From contig NC_088910.1 in NCBI RefSeq assembly GCF_963576675.1, forward strand, positions 27,158,531 through 27,222,530: 64,000 nt of DNA, read 5' to 3'. The DNA comes from Euphorbia lathyris. Lineage: Eukaryota; Streptophyta; Magnoliopsida; Malpighiales; Euphorbiaceae. The notes below the pieces were generated by a model that saw only the letters and a list, made by a program, of their open reading frames with translations, was not told the DNA's origin and ran no database searches. The position numbers and the translations under genes were made by a program. Of this stretch, positions 55,747 through 64,000 are shown in pieces. Within the stretch, counting starts at the first letter, position 1; every line of letters begins with the position of its first letter.

Positions 55747-56873
55747 GGGTAAATTCCAAACACAACCCTTGTGGTTTCATGTTGTTCAAAAAAAACCCCT
55801 GTGGTTTGTTTTTACAAAAAAAAAGGACCGTGCTTTACGCCGTTACCCGAAAAATGGAAAAGGGCTTAACACCGTTAAAAAAGCTGACGTGGCACAGGGG
55901 TAAAGTTGGAAAAATCGAATTTTTTCTATTTTTTTATTTTTCTTTTTTATTTTTCCTCTCTCTCTCTTCTTCTTCTTCTTCTTCCTCCTCTCTCTCTTCT
56001 CTTCTTCTTCTTCCTCCTCTCTTCTTCTTCTTCTATTTTTTTTTAAATTCTGATGAAACATTTCCAGAATTCTGGAAATTTCCAAACGTCCCACAATGTT
56101 TGCGTCCCACAATTTCTGCAGCAATTCATCAAATCAAAATTTACAAACAAACCATAGCCCCAATTAATTAAACCGGGGAACCAAAATGCTCAAACCAAAA
56201 TCGCAATCTAGAGCAGGAAAAGCATGGTAATCTCGAGAGAATTATCAAATTGATTAGAAATCGTTCTACTACTCTTCAATTAAGAAAACCACAGCACGGT
56301 ACCGTTGAATTTGAACACCAAGAGTGTGTCACTGCTCGAAATGGACAAGTCATGACGCGGTGGATGGTAGTTAGGATGCTATTCACTGTAAGAATTCAGG
56401 ACACTCTCGACGTTGTTGATGGAAAATCGCCGGTGACTGAGAGGAGAAGACAGGTTAGGAAAACGCGATGGAAAATCGCCGGCGACTTGTGGGTAGTTTC
56501 GTTTCTGGAAATTTTCAGGACACTCTCGACGTTGTTGGTGGAAAATCGCCGGTGACTGAGAGGAGAAGACATGTTAGGAAAACGCGATGGAAAATCGCCG
56601 GCGACTTGTGGGTCGTTTGGTTTCTGGAAATTTTCAGAAATTATGGAATCCGAATTTGAAAGAAGAAGAAGAAGAAGAAAGAAAATAAAAAAAAGTAAAA
56701 AAATAAAAAAAATTCAGAATTTCCAATTTTACCCCTCTATTTTAACACTGTTAAGTCATTTTCCGTTTTTCGGGTAACGGCGTAAACCACGGTCCTTTTT
56801 TTTTTTGTAAAAACAAACCACAGGGGTTTTTTTAACAACATGAAACCACAGGGGTTGTTTTTGGAATTTACCC
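55747..56873. mobile_element. Mutator-type element with a possible captured gene fragment
   Basis: Inverted arms of about 170 bp begin GGGTAAATTCCAAA and end in the complement. They hold 'CCACAGGGGT' and 'GGTAACGGCGTAAA' blocks. TA repeats flank both ends, so the 9-bp duplication (ATATATATA) is consistent but not proof. The middle (56080-56640) is less AT-rich, contains CGCCGG-rich blocks unlike the arms, and includes a 119-bp tandem duplication. It may be a captured host fragment (Pack-MULE). No domain is recognised. Confidence 0.75.
56398..56635. repeat. 119-bp tandem duplication
   Basis: Copies start at 56398 and 56517 (AGGACACTCTCGACGTTGTTG) and differ at only a handful of bases. Each contains GGAAAATCGCCGG twice. 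Confidence 0.92.
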
Positions 56874-57399
56874 ATATATATATATATATATATAGGAGAG
56901 GGCTCTTGTGAGAACCCTTTCCTAGGTGAGAACCACCCAAAACTACGTAGTTTTGGGTAAAAAAATTTAAAAAAATGCTGCTGCATAGGGGGGATTCAAA
57001 CCTAGCACTCCTCAACTACATTTCACACTACTTATTACTGAGCCAATTGCCTTCCTTGTGTATATTGTCACGCGCTGTTTAATATACCAGTTCCTTTTAG
57101 CTTCTATTGTTTAATATTTGATGCATTCACTTATTAATATCGATTAAATATGCATAATAATAAATTATTAATAAAGAAAAAGAAATGTGCATAATAATGA
57201 ATTATTAATAGAAAAAAAATCCAAGAACATACTCTAATTTCTTATTTATTTAATTCCTCTATATTTTTGTAATTTATATTTTAAAATGTTAAGGACGATG
57301 TTCTAAATATTGTTACATATGTTTTAAACTTTATAATTTGTGTTCTAAAAATTAAATATAGTGTTTTAAAAAAATAATAAATATATGTACCATTTTTGC

Positions 57400-58140
57400 A
57401 TTTGTTCTATAATATAATTTATAACACGTATTCTAAATAACATACCGTATGTTCTAAAGTTTATATTTTGTGTTCCAAAAATTAAGTATAATGTTCCAAA
57501 AAATTAGTAGATATCTCGATCGTTTTTTCTTTGTTCTATAATATAATTTATAACTCATGTTCGAAAAAACATAACACATGTTTTAAAAAACATAACGTAT
57601 GTTCTAAAAAATATGTCGTACGTTCTAAACTTCATAGTTCGTGTTTTAAAAGTTAACATATATGTTCTAAAGTTTGTTTTAAAAAAATATATAGTTTCTG
57701 TTCCAAAAATTAAGTATAATGTTCTAAAAAAAATCGGTAAATATCTGAATCGTTTTTTCATTTGTTCTATAATATAATTTATAACTCATGTTCGAAAAAA
57801 CATAACGCATGTTCTAAAAAAACATAACGTATGTTCTAAAAAATATGTCGTACGTTCTAAACTTCATAGTTCGTGTTTTAAAAGTTAAAATATATGTTCT
57901 AACGTTTGTTTCAAAAAATATATAGTTTGTGTTCCAAAAATTAAGTATAATGTTCTAAAAAAATCAGTAGATATCTGGATCGTTTTTTCATTTGTTCTAT
58001 AATATAATTTATAACTCATGTTCGAAAAAACATAACGCATGTTCTAAAAAAACATAACGTATGTTCTAGAAAATATGTTGTACGTTCTAAACTTCATAGT
58101 TCGTATTTTAAAAGTTAAAATATATGTTCTAACGTATGTT
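57400..58140. repeat. Tandem array of about 230-bp units rich in TGTTCTAAAA
   Basis: TAACTCATGTTCG recurs at 57551, 57782 and 58012, giving periods of 231 and 230 bp. Within each unit the short motif TGTTCTAAAA or close variants occurs many times. A less regular copy precedes at 57300-57545. Confidence 0.85.
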
Positions 58141-58538
58141 TTAAAAAATATATTTTCTTATATAACATAAATTACAAAAATATAAAGGAATAAAATAAAT
58201 AAGAAATTAGAGCATATTCTTGGATTTTTTTCTATTAGTAATTCATTATTATATGCATTTTTTTCTATTAATAATTCATATTATGCAAATTTATTTTTTT
58301 TTCTATTAATAATTCATTGTTTTGCATATTTAATCGATATTAATAAGTGCATGCGTCAAATATTAAACAATAGAAGCTAAAAGGCATTGGTATATTAAAC
58401 AGCCCGTGACAATATACACAAGGAAAGCAAATGGTTTAGTGGTAAGCAATGTGAAGTGCAATTGAGGGGTGCCAAGTTCGAATTCTCTATGCAGCAGCAT
58501 TTTTTTAAAATTCTCTACTCAAAACTACGTACAATGTT

Positions 58539-58642
58539 GATTTTTTTTTTTTGGGTACCAAACTCTATATAAGAATAACCTCCCAATTGTTATACAAATT
58601 GTCCGGTCCCAAACGTATTCCTATATAGAGGTTTTACTGTAG
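58539..58642. mobile_element. End fragment of a small MITE inserted in the right arm
   Basis: Ends GAGGTTTTACTGTA and contains CTATATAAGAATAACCTCCC. This matches the common plant ACAGTAAAACCTCTATA-type repeat. It breaks the otherwise continuous inverted arm of the 56895 element. Confidence 0.55.
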
Positions 58643-58704
58643 TTTTGGGTGGTTCTCACCTAAGGTGAGTTCTCACCTAGGGGAGGGTTCTCACTTGATC
58701 CCTC

Positions 58705-58735
<31 letters not shown>

Positions 58736-58738
<3 letters not shown>

Positions 58739-59128
58739 GAGTTATTATTTTTAATGATAAATTCAGTAATTAAGCACAATAATATGAATATGGGTACATG
58801 GAAGTACAATATCTTTGATGGAAAATCTTGAGTAGCTATAGAAGTGCGAAGGAGGTAGTATTGCAACAATAATAATGATGTTGAATTGAATTTGGAAATA
58901 CTGAAAGGCCAAAGTATATATTATAAAGCATATATGCTTTAATAATGAAATGTCACACTCTTCTCTTTCTCTCAACTGTTTCAAATCATTGAATGCAAAG
59001 CAATGCAAAAAAGAATCTCAGCAAAAAAGTCGTATTCAAACGGATATCCACAGAATTATTCAATTCATTTTGCTTCAACCTTCCAAAAAAAACACATATA
59101 AATGTTACAATATGATGCATAATTTATG
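58736..59128. other. Spacer, nothing recognised
   Basis: AT-rich; short frames without domain. Confidence 0.4.
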
Positions 59129-59442
59129 GCCCTGTTTGGTAAAGAGCGTTTTGGGATAAAAAGAGCGGTTTTGACCAACTTTAGAGGTTTGACCACTGAA
59201 ATTGCTAATTGAAGTGTTTGGTGGAGAGAGGTTTGGGAAAGAGTTTTGGGATGAAAACGCTAATTTAGAAAAAGCTTTTAAAAGGAGCTTTTTCAATTAG
59301 CGTTTTGCAATATTAAAATTAATGGACTTCTTTAACCCTAATAGATAGACTCCCTCTTCTCCTGCGCTAAAATTAATGCCCTTATTCGTCTTTTTACACA
59401 AACCGCTATTATCAATCAGCTAATTTTTATCAAACAGGTCTA
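59129..59442. mobile_element. Small MITE (CCTGTTTGGTAAA ends)
   Basis: Left end TGGCCCTGTTTGGTAAA and right end TTTATCAAACAGGTCTA are inverted. It contains repeats of GTTTTGGGA and GCTAATT. A run of CAGCTAAT repeats follows at 59445-59525. Target duplication not resolved. Confidence 0.5.
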
Positions 59443-60585
59443 CACAAACAGCTAATCAAATCAGCTAGTCAAATCAGCTAATGTAATCAGCTAACAACTA
59501 ATGTAATCAGCTAACAGCTAATTTCCAAACAGAAGTTGGAGGACATCTCTCGGTTGGCAAGCAATTAATGGCAATACATATTGGCTTGCTAAAGGAGAGC
59601 TGTTCTCTCATTGCTTTTGCTTACACATACTTTTTTTTATATTTTTGTTTGCTTTTTTATTTTAAAATTGAGAGTTTTACGTGTTTTGTTATTTAATTCA
59701 TGTTTGCCTTTTATACTTGAAAAATAGTCTTTTACAAAAGTAGGGAATCCTTCCTTTTTGGAAAAAAAAAAGATTTTTCCAATAGCAAACAGTAGATAAA
59801 ACAAACGGGAATACGCTTCTACTTCTGCTTTTGCATGTTAAAGGTATGATCATAATTTTCTTTTTCAGTTATAATTTATGACCATGTTTGGTAAAAAGAG
59901 GTTTGGAGTAAAATTAGAGGTTTGATTAGCAAACTTTTAGCCTTTTAGGCTTAAACCTCTAATTTTGAGAAAATTAGTTTTATGAGATTTTTCAATTAGT
60001 TTATTGCTGTGTGTCCTTTACATTACATTTTTATCCCTAACTATCATTCTTTACTCAAACAATTGTTGTTTTGTTCTTTTACTAAAAATAAACTAATCAC
60101 ATGATAAATATATTCATTTAGTTATATTTCAGTGGTAGACGTCAATTAATAAAACCAAATTTACTATTAGGTTTTTGAAAATTATATTTCTATTTAAAAT
60201 TATATAGATTAAAATTAACGATTAAACTAATGAATATCATTGGAAAGTTAAAAAATATATATAAAAATATTACATTTTTATTTTTAGTAAATTGTTAAAT
60301 TATAGATTAATTGGCATATATTAGAAAGTGTATTATGTAATATCTAATATACTATTAGAGCATCTCCAAGATATCCTAAAAACAATATAAATAATTGGCT
60401 CTCAGTGATTTGAGCAATAACTAAGACATCATTTCCAACAATACTTATCACATTCACTCATTATTTATTATTTTATCATTAAAATTAGTAAGTATTATTA
60501 TATTTATCAATAGTGAGAAGAGATAAACTATTATTATATTTATCAATAGTGAGAAGAGATAAACTACTCAATAATAAATTATCAA

Positions 60586-61464
60586 GGCAAAAAGCATCCT
60601 GAGACCTCTGATCTTTCATTTAGACACATTGAGCCTCTGATCTTCCATTATTTGGTGCATTAAGCCCTCAATTTTTCATTTAGACACATTGAGCCATTGA
60701 TCTTTCATATATGTGTGTATTAGACCCTTTCGTAAATCAATTCATCTATAGGTGTATTAAGGGTCTGTTTGATTCAACTGTTAGCTAATAGATGTTGTTG
60801 TTGATGTTAGCTGTTTGCGGTTGTAGTAAGTTGTTTGTTGTTGTTTGTTTGTTATTAGCTGTTTAATTATTACTGTTTGGTAAAATTATACTGAACTGTT
60901 GTTGTTGGTATTTAAAATGTTTAATATGAACATCTTTTAAATTAATCAACAAATAAATTATAAAATAAAAAATAGTTTATACAAATTAATAAAAATAGTT
61001 TAAATAAAAAAATAAAAAATTTATTAAATGCAACAAAACCTTGTTTTTCGATAATTATGTTCTAAAAATAAAAATAATGTTAAAAAGAAAACACATTTTG
61101 TAGAAATAAGAAGGATAATTTTATCGATAACAAGTAACTACAGACAATTGTTCATGAAAAACTCTAAAAAAGAGTTTTTCGTGAAAAGCTCCAAAATATT
61201 GTAGTGTCCAGAGAAAATGTTAAACGCTGCTGTTATATAAACCTAACAAAACAAGCCCTTAATACACTCATATGTGAATTGATTTACGAAAGGTTCTAAT
61301 ACACCCATATATGAAAGATCAATTACTCAATATGTCTAAATGAAAGATTGAGGGCTTAATGCACCATACAATGAAATATTAAGGGCTCAATATGTCTAAA
61401 TGAAAGATTGAAGGCTTAATGTACCAAACAATGAAAGATCAGGAGCCTCAAGATGCTTTTTGCC
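60586..61464. mobile_element. Mutator-type MITE containing a Tourist-like element
   Basis: Inverted arms of about 180 bp. The left begins GGCAAAAAGCATCCTGAG and the right ends GATGCTTTTTGCC. They are flanked by AATTATCAA (60577-60585) and AATTATTAA (61465-61473), an 8 of 9 match. Repeated blocks 'TGATCTTTCATTTAGACACATT' occur in the arms. Confidence 0.85.
60763..61257. mobile_element. Tourist-like element B (same family as 53542)
   Basis: Begins GGGTCTGTTTGATTCAACTG and ends AAAACAAGCCC, flanked by TTAA on both sides (TAA if the end is set one base later). 495 bp and uninterrupted. It aligns along its length with the outer parts of element A. Confidence 0.78.
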
Positions 61465-61963
61465 AATTATTAATAAAAACTGAAATAAGGAGACACTATG
61501 AACTCATCTCCAAGAGACTATTAGTCCATTCTCTAAAAATAATATAAATAATTAACTCTTAGTGATATAAGAGTGACTAATACATATCATATCCAACAAT
61601 ACTTTTCATATTCAGTTCTTATTTATTATTTTATCATTAAAAATATTAATTATTATTATATTTCTCAATAGGAATAGGTGAGAGACTCTTCAATAATAAA
61701 ATATTAATAAAAAATGAAATAAGAAGATACTAAGAGTGGAGAGAGACTCTCTATTAATAGAGAAGATGAAAAGTCTCTTAGTGATTTGAGGAACCACTAA
61801 GAGGGTGTTGAAGCTAATTTTTAACCATCTCTCTTTAACTTTAAAAGTCAAACTAAGAAGCTGTTGAAGATATTGATAACTATCAAACAAATTTAAATAA
61901 ACAATTAGTTAAATCGGCTAAATAAAAAGGTAATTAACAACTAACAACTATTTATCAAACATG

Positions 61964-63140
61964 AACTATATAATATTTTAATATTGTTTGCATAGTGTTT
62001 TTGCATGACAATGTACGTTTTAGTATGCTAGTCTTCTCACTCAAAATAAAATAAAACACACTAGTATTGTGTGCGCGCGTTATACAAGTTCAAATTTTTT
62101 TGTACAAAAATTTAATATTGTAATATTTTTTTATGGTCTTTGCAAGAGATGTGAACGAGAAGTAAGAATTTGAATGCCATTGAATAATTAATACAAAATT
62201 TATATGGAGAGCTAGAAAGAGAAGGAAGTGATAAGAGAACAACTTTTAAATTATATTAGGCTATTCGTAAGGGACAAAGTTGGATTATAGTAATTTATCT
62301 GTAAAATCTTATAGCAAGCACTTATTTTCTACACTTGTATTCTCTATTTTATATTTTCTTGTTTACTTTTTTCTCCTCAATTTCATAAATTTAATTATAA
62401 GTTTGAAATACACTCAAGTAGGAGGGAAATTATTAGAAGCTAACATAATCAGGTCCTTAACTAAAACAACCGCAGAAATTAGAATGTGAAATGCTATGAA
62501 AAAAGAAAACCCACAGTTGATGAAACAAACTCAAAAACTTGGGGGAGCGAAAGGGCTGAGCGTGGATCTCGGAGATTCTTGAACCGGACTGAAGAACCGA
62601 TCCAAAATTGGATTGAACTGTTAACTTTTTTCATAGGACCGAACTGAATTGTACCGTTGACTTAAGTACAATTATATTAGAGATTTTAGAACCGGACCGA
62701 AAATCTGAAGAAAAAGATCCAGAACCGGAATGAACCGTTGACTTTTTATGTAGGACCAAACTGAATTGTATTGGGACCATAATAGAATTTCTAAAAAATT
62801 AGAGGGAAGATGATGAGTTTTTTTGGTTACAGGAAGATGATGAGGGAGAGGAAGTAAAAATTAGAGGGAGGATGGTGAGTTTTTCTTGGTTACGGGAAGA
62901 TGATGAGTTTGTGAAGTGCGTATATTTAATACGACACACTGAATGGAATTAAGCCGTGACGAGCCAGAAAAATTGTGAGAATATACATAGTAGATTTGAA
63001 AAAAATACTGATTATTTGTATATTAACATATCATCAAAAACCATTTTAAACCATTTCTTTATTTTTTTTCCTCAGCATCGAGAGTTATATCTATAGTATA
63101 GATAGATTGTTTGTGTATTAGAGGGTGGATGTTAGTTATA
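61964..63140. other. AT-rich spacer with a worn GAACCG-type repeat
   Basis: No gene. 62575-62790 holds repeated GGACCGAACTGAA and GAACCGTTGACTTTTT passages, like the ends of common plant hAT-derived repeats, but without clear borders. 62790-62915 contains an imperfect direct repeat (AGATGATGAGTTTTT). Confidence 0.4.
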
Positions 63141-63741
63141 GGGAAAATTACAAATATAGGCTAATTTGAAAACGCATTTACATATTAGGACTAATTTACT
63201 TCATTCTTACCAATCTATCCACTTTGACTGCATTTGGACAAAAATACCACCATCATTCTCATTCCCCCTTTTCTGCAAATAAAATTACGTTCTCTCTTTT
63301 CTTCTCTTCTTTTCTTTCTTCTCATTTTCTACAACAATTTAGATAACAATCAAGAGAACAAAACAATCCAAGCGCTACACATTTGTTCATCCAACATTCA
63401 AATTCAAAAATCAAGTAAGCCTGTGCTTTATCCTTACCTACATTTCAATTTCAGTTTCATCCAATATCAGTAATGTCGAACCAGAAAAGCCATTTGAAAT
63501 GAAATTAGATTAGTTATCAGTAATGTCGAACCCAGAAGCCATTGGAACTTGCATTGTCGTTGAAAATGTTGTAATGCAGTACATCTCTGTAATTCCCGAT
63601 CTTGTCTTGTTGCAATAATGCGACCTAACGCGACAATAGAGAGTTGTTTTCATTCTATCGCGTTATAATGCATTTAATGCGACAAATGTCAGGAGCCGAA
63701 ATGTTAATGCGACAAACGAAACTATTTAACATATTGTCGCG

Positions 63742-63860
63742 TTGTCGCGTTATATGATAACGCGACAAACTTCTATTGTATAACATATTGTCGCGTTATA
63801 GCATAACGTGACAAACTTATACTAATTAACATATTATTGTGTTGTCGCGTTATGTTTGTT
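63742..63860. repeat. Repeated perfect palindromes TTGTCGCGTTAT
   Basis: 63742-63768 is TTGTCGCGTTAT, ATG, ATAACGCGACAA, a perfect 12-bp stem. 63788-63814 repeats it with AGC as loop and one mismatch. A half copy lies near 63842. Variants of GCGACAA or its complement occur from 63615 onward. Confidence 0.9.
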
Positions 63861-63885
63861 AACATGTGTTGTTTTGTTAAATGCA

Positions 63886-64000
63886 GAAGTATATCGACTG
63901 GAACTGTTTCATGTATGCTATTGTGGCACGGACATTGGAAAACCGTTCGAGATATTATCACATAAGTGGGCGGTCAATCGAAGTTGTTCCGTTTTGCAAC
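63886..64000 (+). CDS. Possible exon, truncated by the window end
   Basis: An acceptor-like TTAAATGCAG ends at 63885, after which two forward frames stay open to position 64000. One reads KYIDWNCFMYAIVARTLENR and onward; the other includes HVCYCGTDIGKPFEI. With only 38 codons the frame cannot be chosen and no domain is certain. Position inside a MULE suggests either transposase-related or captured coding. It could also be non-coding. Confidence 0.25.

Larger units (their letters stand above)
56895..58707. mobile_element. TIR element with tRNA-like modules in both arms
   Basis: Inverted ends GGAGAGGGCTCTTGTGAGAACCC and, in reverse, GGGGAGGGATCAAGTGAGAACC. The inverted arms extend about 350 bp inward (up to the AATATGCATAATAATAAATT region), and a later small insertion sits in the right arm. 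Both sides are TA runs, so any duplication cannot be measured. Each arm has box A- and box B-like motifs. Left (reverse strand): TTGGCTCAGTAATAAG (57031-57046) and GGTTTGAATCCC (56991-57002). Right: TGGTTTAGTGGTAAG (58432-58446) and AGTTCGAATTC (58475-58485). The centre is a tandem array. No protein gene. Confidence 0.75.
60355..61830. mobile_element. Worn hAT-like MITE copies (GAGCATCTCCAAGA)
   Basis: A left end TTAGAGCATCTCCAAGATATC and a second similar start near 61505 (CATCTCCAAGAGACTATTAG) indicate two related copies. Both share blocks such as ATAATTxxCTCTxAGTGATxT and TTATTTATTATTTTATCATT. A 36-bp direct tandem duplication lies at 60492-60565. Borders are approximate. Confidence 0.45.
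59888..61963. mobile_element. Outer MITE with nested insertions (related to 59129)
   Basis: Left ATGACCATGTTTGGTAAA and right TTTATCAAACATGAACTAT form inverted ends of the same type as the preceding MITE. The interval is far longer than the family norm because other elements lie inside it (60355 onward). Confidence 0.5.
63141..64000 (+). mobile_element. Left end of a Mutator-like element running out of the window
   Basis: GGGAAAATTACAAATATAGG is a typical plant MULE terminus. It is followed by a T/C-rich leader, a cluster of GTCGCGTTA palindromes and a possible exon at the window edge. The right end, and so the target duplication, cannot be seen. Confidence 0.5.

Noticed and set aside
57400..58140. 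CRISPR-like array
   Set aside because: Units are about 230 bp in direct tandem without unique spacers, in plant transposon DNA.
58432..58485. Functional tRNA gene
   Set aside because: Box A and B resemble tRNA, but acceptor and anticodon stems do not form a clear cloverleaf, and a mirror copy lies in the other arm of the element.

Overview
The window is plant nuclear DNA, most likely from a eudicot. It is AT-rich, carries an intron-containing plant gene, and is packed with plant transposon types: Ty1/Copia and Ty3/Gypsy LTR elements, L1-type LINEs, Mutator-like elements, and Stowaway, Tourist and hAT MITEs. Only two ordinary host genes are convincing. One is a single-exon LysM protein gene (796-1125). 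The other is a five-exon HOTHEAD-like GMC oxidoreductase gene (36525-39867), complete and in frame across all splice junctions. Nothing bacterial, organellar or CRISPR-like was seen.

Region 1 (1-4169) holds the LysM gene, AT-rich spacer and a Stowaway-type MITE. Region 2 (4170-30665) is a tower of LTR elements. An old broken Gypsy of the Tat type (4170-30665) was hit by a solo LTR (5046-6737) and by a Copia element (7634-28127, target duplication GGATA). The Copia 5' LTR was then hit by a solo LTR (8175-9495, CTTTG) and by a younger Tat-type Gypsy (10368-20088, GACTT). When both insertions are removed, the split 5' LTR measures 1824 bp against 1823 bp for the 3' LTR, which confirms the reading. 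The younger Gypsy carries an antisense, apparently spliced ORF between pol and the 3' LTR. Region 3 (30663-35755) holds a reverse-strand Gypsy gag-protease fragment with tandem repeats, a 5'-truncated reverse-strand LINE and unannotated spacer.

Region 4 (35756-40381) is a Mutator-type MITE followed by the HOTHEAD-like gene. Region 5 (40390-52368) is a second tower. An old LINE relic contains a hAT-like element (41022-52160). That element holds two insertions: a Mutator MITE containing a Tourist MITE containing a MULE with a broken mudrA gene, and a nearly intact 6.6 kb L1-type LINE (45342-51987) with a 15-bp target duplication. Each named DNA-transposon boundary has a readable target duplication.

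Region 6 (52369-64000) is a field of MITEs and Mutator-like elements, several nested or interleaved. It includes a possible gene-capturing MULE (55747-56873), a TIR element with a tRNA-like promoter module in each arm (56895-58707), and the left end of another MULE that runs out of the window (63141 onward) and contains repeated perfect palindromes. Transposon genes here are mostly broken. The most intact is the LINE, which has one one-base break in ORF2. All calls come from reading the sequence. Family names rest on motifs and termini, not on database searches.
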